Assembly (NCBI GenBank): GCA_031265345.1
Contig: JAISCU010000114.1
Coordinates: 1-11,064 of the forward strand
From: Bifidobacteriaceae bacterium
GTDB lineage: Bacteria > Actinomycetota > Actinomycetes > Actinomycetales > WQXJ01
Length of the DNA: 11,064 nucleotides
Direction of reading: 5' to 3'
The notes under the pieces are model-generated. The model searched no databases. It saw only the letters and a program-made list of their open reading frames with translations, and was not told the origin of the DNA. This document shows positions 1 through 6,156 of this stretch, piece after piece. A program made the position numbers and the translations under genes. Within the stretch, counting starts at the first letter, position 1. Each line of letters begins with the position of its first letter.

Positions 1-15
1 TGAGAATCGTTCTCA
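1..15. promoter_or_regulatory. Fur-family (Zur-like) box, copy 1
   Basis: TGAGAATCGTTCTCA is a 15-base inverted repeat with 6-base perfect arms and an odd centre. It fits the 7-1-7 layout of Fur-family operators, and actinobacterial Zur boxes of the type TGAnAATnATTnTCA are the closest match I know. A second near-identical copy starts 45 bases to the right. No gene starts to the right of it, so the controlled gene is probably leftward, outside the window. The assignment to Zur rather than Fur or PerR is inference. Confidence 0.55.
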
Positions 16-45
16 GATGTAATGAGGACTGTCCCCAATACTGTT

Positions 46-60
46 GAGAATGGTTCTCAG
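46..60. promoter_or_regulatory. Fur-family (Zur-like) box, copy 2
   Basis: TGAGAATGGTTCTCA differs from copy 1 at one base in the centre. It overlaps the TGA stop codon of the GH116 gene (57-59 on the minus strand), so the operator and the end of the coding region share bases. As a 6-base stem with a 3-base loop it is too short and lacks a T-run, so a terminator is less likely than a protein-binding site. Confidence 0.55.
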
Positions 61-2585
61 TCGCATTCGATCCGCAGATCCAAGGAACCTTCCAGGGCGT
101 GCAATTCAGCGCCCGCCGCGCCGACTTCGACGTATCCCCAGCCGGTGGCGGCCACCACCGGCCAGCGACCGGGCTGGGAGACATGGACCACACCGGAAGA
201 ATGGTCCACCCGCACCCCTGAACGGGCCTGCAACAGCGTCCAGCCGGACATGGCGCGGGCGTAGTGGTCGCCGCACTCGATCTCGTTGAACAGGTTGCGG
301 CGCGCGCCATCGTGTCTGGCCCAGAGCGCTCCGAGCACCGCATGGGCCTCGTCCTGCAGGCCCTCGAAGAGGCAGTGCGCGCCGACCTGCCATTCGACTC
401 CAGTCCAGACCTCGTCGGCGTAGCGGGTCGGCACGGCGGGCCTGCCGCCGTCCGGCCAAGAGCACATCAATAGCCCGGAGTCTTGGGCCGAGTCGGCGTA
501 GACCCGGTAGGGATGCTCGAAACCGGCGAAGCCGTGGCGCAGATTCGAGCGCACCACATGCTTGAGCGCGCTGCGCACATGCTCGCGCGGCAAGATGTGC
601 CCCAGTCCCAGTTGATGCGCCCACCACTGCCCAATCACCTGGTCGGAGAGCACGCCGCCGAGCCACTGGAAATCCGTCGGATCGCCAGGGTCGAGCACCT
701 GCACATAGTGCCTGCCGTCGAACAACAACTCGTCGTACCCGGCCGAGCCGCTGGCGAACCTGGCGTCCGCGTCGACTCGGGTCACGGCATCGGACACCGT
801 CAGAGCCATCTTGGACAACGCCCGCAGCGAGGCCAGCCACAGCGAGCCCATGAACGGGTTGACGCCCGCCAAATCGATGTCATGGGTGGACGGCTGAATG
901 CCGCGCAAGACCCCGTCGCCATCCGCGTCCCACTTGCCCACGATGTGGCGGTACAGCTTGACCAACTGGGGCCAGCGACGCTCCAGCCAGTCCCGCCCGG
1001 CGCCTCGCTGCAAGTCGCGCAAAGACTTCAAGATGGTCGCCAACATGCCGTCCAGCGCGGGCTCCTCGGGACCGCCGATCACCTCGCCCGTCAGCTGCGG
1101 CAGATAGACCGGGACGCGCAGCCGGTGGGGAATCGACCCGTCGGCGCCCTGCATGACGTCGAACTCGGTGTCGCGCATATTCCGCTCGAGATCCGGCCAG
1201 AGACCCGCCAGGGCCGCCTCGTAGAGCCACACGTGCGTGCAGTTCATGGGACAGGACCCGCCGAACTGCCCGGACCACATGACGGTCGAGGCGCCCAGCG
1301 AGCCCTCGTAGCCGTAGAAGCGGCCGTCGGCGCCCACGAAGCAGGTCGGCGAGCGGACATAGGCCGCCTGCGCGGCCAGCCGCTCCGCCTCTTGTCGGCT
1401 CAACGAGGAGCGGAGCAGGTTGTCCGTCCATTCCTGGGTGCGGCCCACCAACTCGTCCCAACGCCGTTCCACCGTCAGTTGCGCGTCGAGCGCGTCCAGG
1501 TGCCTCAGCGCGTAGTGGTTGCCCAGGTAGAAGCGCGACGACCCGAGCCCAGGCATCGGCTCGCCGACCTGTTCCGTGTCCACCGCGCGGTTCGGGAAAT
1601 GCCAGGTGATGGCGAACCTGACCGCACGAGTCTCCCCAGGGTCCAGCGCGAAAGGCACGCCGATCACCCCCAGCCAGGACCGGCCTTGCGGGCTGGGGCC
1701 CTCGCCGCCCATCGGCGCGTTCCACTGAGGGTCCGCCGTGGCTGGCGCCAGGGCCAGGCGCGCCCGGCCGTCGTTGGTCGCCCTCGACTCGAGGAAAGCC
1801 CGCAGTTGGCTGAGCCCGGCGCAACGGGGCAGGGCGGCCGCTGCCTCGTCGTCCGCCGCCAAGACCATCGAGCCGGCCAACCAGTGGTCCTCCGCCAGGG
1901 CGGGGTTCGTCATCATGACCCGGGCCCACCCGCGCCCACGAACCAGGCGGTTGACGTTGCCTCCCAGACCCGGCGTGTGCCCCTCTATCGGCGTGATCCA
2001 GTCCCACCCCACCGCGTTGAGCAAGGACCCGGCCAAGGTGCCGTGGAGGGGGAAATCGTCTTGGTTGCGCAAGGAGAACTCGACCATGCCCGTCGGCAAC
2101 GAGGAGACCTCCACGTCGCCTGGCGACATCGGGTTCATGACTCGCATGGTCACGCTCAGGGGGAACCTGGGATCGGTCAGCTCCACCCGGGCGACGGGGT
2201 ACGTGGCGGCGAACTCCGCGTTCTTGAAGGCGCCGAACCCGCTGGCCGCGGCTGCCATCCACGGCGGCACGAAGCCGTCGGTCACCAGCGGCGCCCGCGG
2301 GTCCGCCACGGGAGCGCCTTGCGCCATGGTTATGACGTCCAGCGGCGGCTCGATTTGGGTGACGCGCAGCCAGAAGCCCGTCCCTGGGAGCGCGCCGCGA
2401 TGGTTCGCCATCCCCGACAACTGCCATTGGCGCAGCGAGCCGTCCGCGCCGATGGCGAAATTCCCGGTGCCGATGCCGCCCACCGGCATGGCTAGGGCGG
2501 GGACGGCCGTATGCGGCACGGCCGTTCGGCAGACGGCCGTAGGCGGGTCGGCCGTGCGGGGGACGGCGCTCTCAGCCGCGCTCAT
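57..2585 (-). CDS. GH116-like glycoside hydrolase, cytoplasmic
   Basis: This is an 842-residue protein with no signal peptide or membrane segment, so it should act in the cytoplasm on imported oligosaccharides. Residues 33-56 (MPVGGIGTG, then GSLRQW) match the N-terminal signature of GH116 / non-lysosomal glucosylceramidase-like enzymes. The (alpha/alpha)6 catalytic part carries NCTHVWLYEAALAGLWPDLE (448-467), QPSTHDIDLAGVNPF (564-578) followed by SLWLASLRAL, LSDQVIGQWWA (646-656) and YADEVWTGVEWQ (722-733). Asp569 lines up with the general acid/base Asp of the family's TYD motif. Known GH116 members are beta-glucosidases, beta-xylosidases, glucosylceramidases and related enzymes; the substrate here is unknown. 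It is the last gene of the transporter operon, 19 bases after the permease stop. The first 32 residues are a low-complexity extension from a 15-bp DNA repeat, and no clear ribosome site precedes the ATG at 2585; the ATG at 2489 (Met33) is an alternative but would leave almost nothing before the GGIGTG motif. Confidence 0.85.
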   Translation of the reverse strand: MSAAESAVPRTADPPTAVCRTAVPHTAVPALAMPVGGIGTGNFAIGADGSLRQWQLSGMANHRGALPGTGFWLRVTQIEPPLDVITMAQGAPVADPRAPLVTDGFVPPWMAAAASGFGAFKNAEFAATYPVARVELTDPRFPLSVTMRVMNPMSPGDVEVSSLPTGMVEFSLRNQDDFPLHGTLAGSLLNAVGWDWITPIEGHTPGLGGNVNRLVRGRGWARVMMTNPALAEDHWLAGSMVLAADDEAAAALPRCAGLSQLRAFLESRATNDGRARLALAPATADPQWNAPMGGEGPSPQGRSWLGVIGVPFALDPGETRAVRFAITWHFPNRAVDTEQVGEPMPGLGSSRFYLGNHYALRHLDALDAQLTVERRWDELVGRTQEWTDNLLRSSLSRQEAERLAAQAAYVRSPTCFVGADGRFYGYEGSLGASTVMWSGQFGGSCPMNCTHVWLYEAALAGLWPDLERNMRDTEFDVMQGADGSIPHRLRVPVYLPQLTGEVIGGPEEPALDGMLATILKSLRDLQRGAGRDWLERRWPQLVKLYRHIVGKWDADGDGVLRGIQPSTHDIDLAGVNPFMGSLWLASLRALSKMALTVSDAVTRVDADARFASGSAGYDELLFDGRHYVQVLDPGDPTDFQWLGGVLSDQVIGQWWAHQLGLGHILPREHVRSALKHVVRSNLRHGFAGFEHPYRVYADSAQDSGLLMCSWPDGGRPAVPTRYADEVWTGVEWQVGAHCLFEGLQDEAHAVLGALWARHDGARRNLFNEIECGDHYARAMSGWTLLQARSGVRVDHSSGVVHVSQPGRWPVVAATGWGYVEVGAAGAELHALEGSLDLRIECD
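2503..2577. repeat. 15-bp tandem repeat in the 5' end of the GH116 gene
   Basis: Five consecutive 15-base units start at 2503, 2518, 2533, 2548 and 2563. The first three begin with the palindromic octamer ACGGCCGT, the fourth with TCGGCCGT and the last, more degenerate unit with ACGGCGCT. Because 15 is a multiple of three, the array encodes a five-residue repeat on the minus strand (PRTAD, PPTAV, CRTAV, PHTAV) without breaking frame. Copy number could therefore vary without a frameshift. Confidence 0.8.
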
Positions 2586-2604
2586 GGGGACCAGTGCGCC
2601 GGAC

Positions 2605-3459
2605 TTACTTGAACCCGGAGAGCCGCGCCCCGGCGATTATCTGGCGCTGGAAGACGAAGAAGATGATCAGCACCGGGACCACCGACAGCGCGGAACCGGC
2701 CATCAGCAGGCCGAACTCGGTGGAGCGCGAACCCCGGAAGAGGCCCAGGAATTGTTGGATCATGTTCATCTTGGGGTCGGTGATGGTCAGAATGGGCCAC
2801 ACGTAGGAGTTCCAGGCCGCCAGGAACTGCGTCATGCCGCTGACCACGAACACTCCCTTGGACATGGGCACGAAGATCCGGATGAAGACCTGGAAACGCC
2901 CGGCGCCGTCGATCAGGGCGGCCTCCTCCAGGGAGATCGGGATGCCGAGGTAGAACTGCCGCAAGAAGAAGATCTGGGCGGCGGACGCCATGGCCGGCAG
3001 CACCAGGACCCACATGGTGTTGATCAGACGGAGTTCGTTCACCACCAGGAAGGAGGTCAACAGAATGGTCATCCAGGGGATGAACATGGTGGATATTACG
3101 ACCGTCCAGACGGTGCGTTTGAAGGCGAACTCGAGCCTGGCGAACACGTACGCGGCCATCGAGTTGACCGCCAGGGAGCCCAGGGCGAACACCACCGCCA
3201 CCAGGGCCGTGAAACCGAGGGCGCGCGTGAACGCCGGGTCGCTCAAGATCTGCATGTAGTTGTCCACTTGCCACGCGTCCGGCAGGAACTTGAACGGCGT
3301 GCGGGTGACCTCCAGCTTGGTCTTGAACCCGGACAGGATCATCCAGACCAGCGGCAGAAGCGTGCCCACCAGGAACAGGACGGCTAAGGCAAGTTTGGCC
3401 GCCGCCGTGACGGCCTTCTTGGGTTTGGAACCGGTCGGCCCGGTGAGTTTCGCCATCAT
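2605..3459 (-). CDS. CUT1 sugar ABC transporter permease (MalG/UgpE type)
   Basis: This 284-residue integral membrane protein is one half of the channel of a carbohydrate importer. A first membrane segment lies at about residues 20-43, and further hydrophobic stretches follow at about 82-105, 117-140, 146-165, 202-222 and 250-270. The cytoplasmic EAA loop that docks with the ATPase is EEAALIDGAGRFQVFIRIFVP (178-198), with the G and the I-x-x-P end conserved. AWNSYVWPILTI (215-226) is the typical segment after the loop in MalG-like permeases. Its ATG overlaps the stop codon of the upstream permease in an ATGA arrangement (3459-3456), which points to translational coupling; a second in-frame ATG directly follows. 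The specific sugar cannot be read from the sequence. Confidence 0.93.
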   Translation of the reverse strand: MMAKLTGPTGSKPKKAVTAAAKLALAVLFLVGTLLPLVWMILSGFKTKLEVTRTPFKFLPDAWQVDNYMQILSDPAFTRALGFTALVAVVFALGSLAVNSMAAYVFARLEFAFKRTVWTVVISTMFIPWMTILLTSFLVVNELRLINTMWVLVLPAMASAAQIFFLRQFYLGIPISLEEAALIDGAGRFQVFIRIFVPMSKGVFVVSGMTQFLAAWNSYVWPILTITDPKMNMIQQFLGLFRGSRSTEFGLLMAGSALSVVPVLIIFFVFQRQIIAGARLSGFK

Positions 3460-4445
3460 GAATCCATCGACTTCTCAGATTGCAACAACCGGAACACCAG
3501 CGCCGAGACTCCGCCGATCACCGCGAACAACAGGAACGCGGCCGCCACCGAGAAACCGACATTTGGGTCCGTGCGGAAGTGTTGAAAGATGAAGAGATTT
3601 GGCAGCAACGTGGAACTGGCAGGTTCTCCGTTGGTCATCACCAGAGGTATTTCGAGCTGCTGGAGGGCTGCGGTGATCCCCGTTATGGTCAGGTACAGGG
3701 TCAGGTTCTTGATCGACGGCAGCGTGATGTAGAACTGCTGCCTGAGCCATCCGCACCCGTCCAGCCTGGCCGCCTCGAAATACGTCTCAGGGATGTCCAG
3801 CACGGCGGACAACATGATCAGGCACGTCAGCCCCATGCCGATCCACACGGCGGGAACCACCAGAGAGGACAGGGCCAGCTTGGGGTTCCCCAGCCAGGCC
3901 TGCGCATCGACGCCGAACAAGCCCACCAGCCAGTTCGCCAGGCCGCCGGAGTATTGGTAGATGACGATGAAGATGATCGAGGCGACCACCATCGACACCA
4001 CGGTCGGGATGTAGATGGTGACCTTCATCAGGCCCGACAGCTTTGGGCCGACCGTGCGGACCAGCGAGGCGAAGACGAACGCGATCACCAGTTGGAGCGG
4101 GACCACCATGCAGGTGAACAACAGGCCCCTCAGCACCGAGGCGCCGAACCTCGGGTCGCTCACCACGTCGACGAAGTTCTTCCAGCCCACGTAGACGTTG
4201 TCGGTGTAGAAGCTCCACTCGAAGAAGGAGAGGTAGAGGCTGCGGACCAACGGCCACAGGACGAAGACTGACAGCCCGACTATGGCCGGCGCCAGCATCG
4301 CGAAGGCGAGCGCCGTGTTGCGACGGTTCCGGCGCCGTCCGCGACGCCGTTGGACGATGCCGCCCACGCGGGTTTGGGCTTTCCCCTGGGACGGCCTGGG
4401 GGCGTCGGTCGCAGCGGCGGGGACTGCTGCGCTGGCTGCCAGCAT
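3456..4445 (-). CDS. CUT1 sugar ABC transporter permease (MalF/UgpA type)
   Basis: This 329-residue membrane protein is the partner permease. A basic cytoplasmic N-terminus (RRRGRRRNRR, 33-42) precedes the first membrane segment (about 45-70); further segments lie at about 107-128, 143-163, 192-213, 248-268 and 298-320. The EAA loop is EAARLDGCGWLRQQFYITLP (224-243), which matches the MalF-type consensus. The start at 4445 is supported by AGGAG at 4457-4453, seven bases upstream. It lies 110 bases after the binding-protein gene, with a GC hairpin in that gap, and overlaps the next permease by four bases. Together with the downstream permease it would form the channel for oligosaccharides delivered by the lipoprotein. 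No ATPase is encoded nearby. Confidence 0.93.
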   Translation of the reverse strand: MLAASAAVPAAATDAPRPSQGKAQTRVGGIVQRRRGRRRNRRNTALAFAMLAPAIVGLSVFVLWPLVRSLYLSFFEWSFYTDNVYVGWKNFVDVVSDPRFGASVLRGLLFTCMVVPLQLVIAFVFASLVRTVGPKLSGLMKVTIYIPTVVSMVVASIIFIVIYQYSGGLANWLVGLFGVDAQAWLGNPKLALSSLVVPAVWIGMGLTCLIMLSAVLDIPETYFEAARLDGCGWLRQQFYITLPSIKNLTLYLTITGITAALQQLEIPLVMTNGEPASSTLLPNLFIFQHFRTDPNVGFSVAAAFLLFAVIGGVSALVFRLLQSEKSMDS

Positions 4446-4504
4446 ATTGGGTCTCCTGAGATCGATGGTTCAAGGCGCCGAGGCGCCTGCCGCGTAAAAG
4501 GTTC

Positions 4505-4541
4505 CCGGCGAGCGGGAGGGTTCTGGCCACCCGCCCGCCGG
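4505..4541 (-). terminator. Intercistronic hairpin between binding protein and permeases
   Basis: Arms CCGGCGAGCGGG (4505-4516) and CCCGCCCGCCGG (4530-4541) pair over 12 positions with one mismatch around a 13-base loop. In the direction of transcription the stem is followed within about 5 bases by TTTT. It sits 15 bases after the lipoprotein stop codon, in the 110-base gap before the permeases. This is the usual position for a leaky terminator or a 3' end-stabilising stem that keeps binding-protein mRNA more abundant than permease mRNA. Confidence 0.6.
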
Positions 4542-4555
4542 AAACGCGGTCGATG

Positions 4556-5929
4556 TCAGTCGCCGGGTCCCGTGCCCGCGATCCCCAGCTTCTCGATCAA
4601 CCCGGTGATGGCGGATTGGGCTTCAGCCTGCGCCGATGCCGTGTCCGTGCCCAGCATCGCCGCCTCGAGTTGCTGCGCGAAGGCTTGGGAGACCTCCCAC
4701 GGATAGGTCGCCTCGTTGACGGACACCGGCACGATGGTCTCCGCGATGGTGGCCCGGAACGGGTTGGCGTCCGCCGAGGCCGGGTCGGCCGCGACGGCCT
4801 CGTCCACGGTCTGGCGGGCGGGGAACTTGGAGAACATGGTGTACTTGAAGTAGTCGATCATGATGGTCGGGTCGCCCGCCAAGAACCAGTTGATGAAGTC
4901 CGCCGCCGCCTGGGCTTTCTCCGTCTTGGCGTCGATCACCAGGGTCCAACCTCCCAGCGTGGCGGAGGGCTTGGACATGTCGGAAGTGGCCAGAGGCATC
5001 TTCGCGACGGCCGTGTTGGCGACCATGTCCGGGAAATTGCGGATCAGTTCGCCGCTGGCCCACGAGCCGCACACCATCATGGCGAGCTTGCCTTCGCCGT
5101 ACGGGGTGGAGTCGACGTAGTCGGCCAGTTTCTGCTCCGGGATGATCCCCTTGTCATGCAGCGAGCGGTAGAAGTCGAACAACGGCGCGTAGGCCGTGTT
5201 GTCCGCCTGGGCTGTGCCCCAGTCTCCGCTGATGGGGAACCCTCCGGCCAGCCCGACCTGCATCCCCCAAGTGCTCCAGGCCATCTCATCGACGGTCTGC
5301 GAGATTCCGAGGGCGAACTGCCCGTCAGGAAGGACGCCTTTCAGCGCCTCGCCGGCGGCGATCAACTCGTCATAGGTGGTTGGCGGATCGGCCGGGTCCA
5401 GTCCGGCCTGCTCGAACAAGTCGGTGCGGTAGTAGAGCACCATCGAGGGCTCGACCAGGACGGGATAGGCGTAGTGCCGACCGTCCACCGAGACCATGTC
5501 GCGGATGTTGTCGTAGAGGTCGTCCCACGAGGCCGCGGGGATCAGGTCGGTCAAGTCGGCGATGGCCTTCTGGCCGGCCAACTGCACTATCTGGTTGTAG
5601 GCGCGGGTGTAGACGTCCGGCGCCGTGCCGGAGGCCTGGGCCGCCTGTATCTTCTGATCCCAGGCGTCCTCGGGAACCATCTGGTAGTCCACGAAGACGT
5701 CGGATTGTGACTCGTTGTAGGCGTCCACTTGCGCCTTGTACCAGGCGTCCTCGTCGTCGGTGAATTGGCGTTGCCAGAAAGTGATGGTCGTGGCGCCTTC
5801 ACCAGCGGAGGCCCCGCCCCCGCCGGACGATCCGCCGTCCGAGCCGTCATTGTCGCCGCAGGCGGCCAAGGCCGATCCTGCGAGCAACCCGCTGACCACC
5901 ACAATGGCCAGTTTCCTAGTGAGCATCAT
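4556..5929 (-). CDS. Sugar ABC transporter substrate-binding lipoprotein (family 1)
   Basis: This 457-residue protein is the extracellular receptor of the importer. A signal peptide with basic TRK and a hydrophobic core ends in the lipobox LAAC, so Cys24 should be lipidated and anchored to the membrane. A Gly/Ser-rich linker (29-43) follows. The fold matches extracellular solute-binding family 1 (MalE/UgpB class): TITFWQRQFTDDED near the mature start, then RHYAYPVLVEPSMVLYYRTD (151-170) and LFEQAGLDPADPPTTYDELI (171-190), with the typical hydrophobic-YY and P-x-T-x-x-E pattern. The length is normal for the family. Two ATGs stand at 5929 and 5926; AAAGGAGG (5943-5936) lies 6 and 9 bases upstream respectively, so either could be used. 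It is the first gene of the operon, under the operator-bearing promoter at 6081-6124. The ligand is inferred only from the neighbours. Confidence 0.93.
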   Translation of the reverse strand: MMLTRKLAIVVVSGLLAGSALAACGDNDGSDGGSSGGGGASAGEGATTITFWQRQFTDDEDAWYKAQVDAYNESQSDVFVDYQMVPEDAWDQKIQAAQASGTAPDVYTRAYNQIVQLAGQKAIADLTDLIPAASWDDLYDNIRDMVSVDGRHYAYPVLVEPSMVLYYRTDLFEQAGLDPADPPTTYDELIAAGEALKGVLPDGQFALGISQTVDEMAWSTWGMQVGLAGGFPISGDWGTAQADNTAYAPLFDFYRSLHDKGIIPEQKLADYVDSTPYGEGKLAMMVCGSWASGELIRNFPDMVANTAVAKMPLATSDMSKPSATLGGWTLVIDAKTEKAQAAADFINWFLAGDPTIMIDYFKYTMFSKFPARQTVDEAVAADPASADANPFRATIAETIVPVSVNEATYPWEVSQAFAQQLEAAMLGTDTASAQAEAQSAITGLIEKLGIAGTGPGD

Positions 5930-5981
5930 CGAGAGCCTCCTTTGGTTCCGTCCGGTTCGATGCCGTTTCGCTCCGCCCGGA

Positions 5982-5993
5982 GAAATCGGTTAC
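5982..5993. promoter_or_regulatory. LacI-type operator, downstream copy for the transporter operon
   Basis: GAAATCGGTTAC matches the locus consensus G(T/A)AATCG(A/G)TT(A/G)C with one arm base and one centre base changed. It lies in the predicted 5' leader of the lipoprotein mRNA, about 53 bases before the start codon. Its centre is 99 bases from that of the promoter-proximal operator at 6081-6092, so it may act as an auxiliary site for looping or roadblocking. Confidence 0.6.
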
Positions 5994-5997
5994 ACCC

Positions 5998-6020
5998 CAG
6001 GCCACCGACTCGGTGGCCTG
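5998..6020. repeat. 23-base near-perfect palindrome in the operon leader
   Basis: Two perfect 11-base arms, CAGGCCACCGA and its complement TCGGTGGCCTG, flank a single central C. In RNA from the minus strand this forms a very stable hairpin with a 3-5 base loop, followed by GGGGTG and no T-run. It lies between the two operators upstream of the lipoprotein gene and inside its predicted leader. It could stop readthrough, act as an attenuator or protect the 5' end; the sequence does not decide. Confidence 0.7.
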
Positions 6021-6080
6021 TCCGCCGAGGCCCCACTCTTGGTGCCGTCGGCGCCTGGCCGCAACCCTTCCGCGCGTTGA

Positions 6081-6092
6081 GAAATCGATTAC
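6081..6092. promoter_or_regulatory. LacI-type operator over the transporter promoter start
   Basis: GAAATCGATTAC is a 12-base palindrome with one mismatch and the central CG typical of LacI-family operators. Read on the minus strand it begins two bases after the predicted -10 box (6100-6095), so a bound repressor would cover the transcription start. The same base order, GAAATCGATTAC, occurs at 8036-8047 in front of the secreted enzyme. Confidence 0.72.
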
Positions 6093-6094
6093 TG

Positions 6095-6124
6095 ACGATA
6101 TGCCGCGAACGCCGTCCCCGTCAA
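6095..6124 (-). promoter_or_regulatory. Predicted promoter of the transporter-GH116 operon
   Basis: Read on the minus strand, TTGACG (6124-6119) and TATCGT (6100-6095) are separated by 18 bases. The -35 matches five of six bases of TTGACA and the -10 fits the actinobacterial TAnnnT form. An operator follows after two bases. Start of transcription would be near 6088, giving a leader of about 158 bases before the lipoprotein ATG. The promoter begins only 33 bases after the stop codon of the upstream gene. Confidence 0.6.
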
Positions 6125-6156
6125 GGGGTTCGCCGGCCTTCGTTACCAAACTGGTA

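Noticed and set aside
1..60. Possible double-hairpin terminator for the GH116 operon
   Set aside because: The two 6-base stems have no T-run and one overlaps the stop codon; the repeated box sequence fits a protein-binding site better.
483..2495. 670-codon open frame on the plus strand
   Set aside because: It lies entirely antisense to the GH116 gene. Its Arg/Gln/His/Pro-rich translation has no recognisable motif, as expected for a shadow frame in high-GC DNA.
1738..3387. 549-codon open frame on the plus strand
   Set aside because: It spans the antisense of two well-supported genes and their junction, and its product is a charged low-complexity shadow.
6144..6156. TACCAAACTGGTA inverted repeat right after the propeller stop codon
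   Set aside because: The arms are only 5 bases; it is too short for a terminator and cannot be matched to a known operator, though its place about 20 bases above the -35 of the importer promoter was noted.
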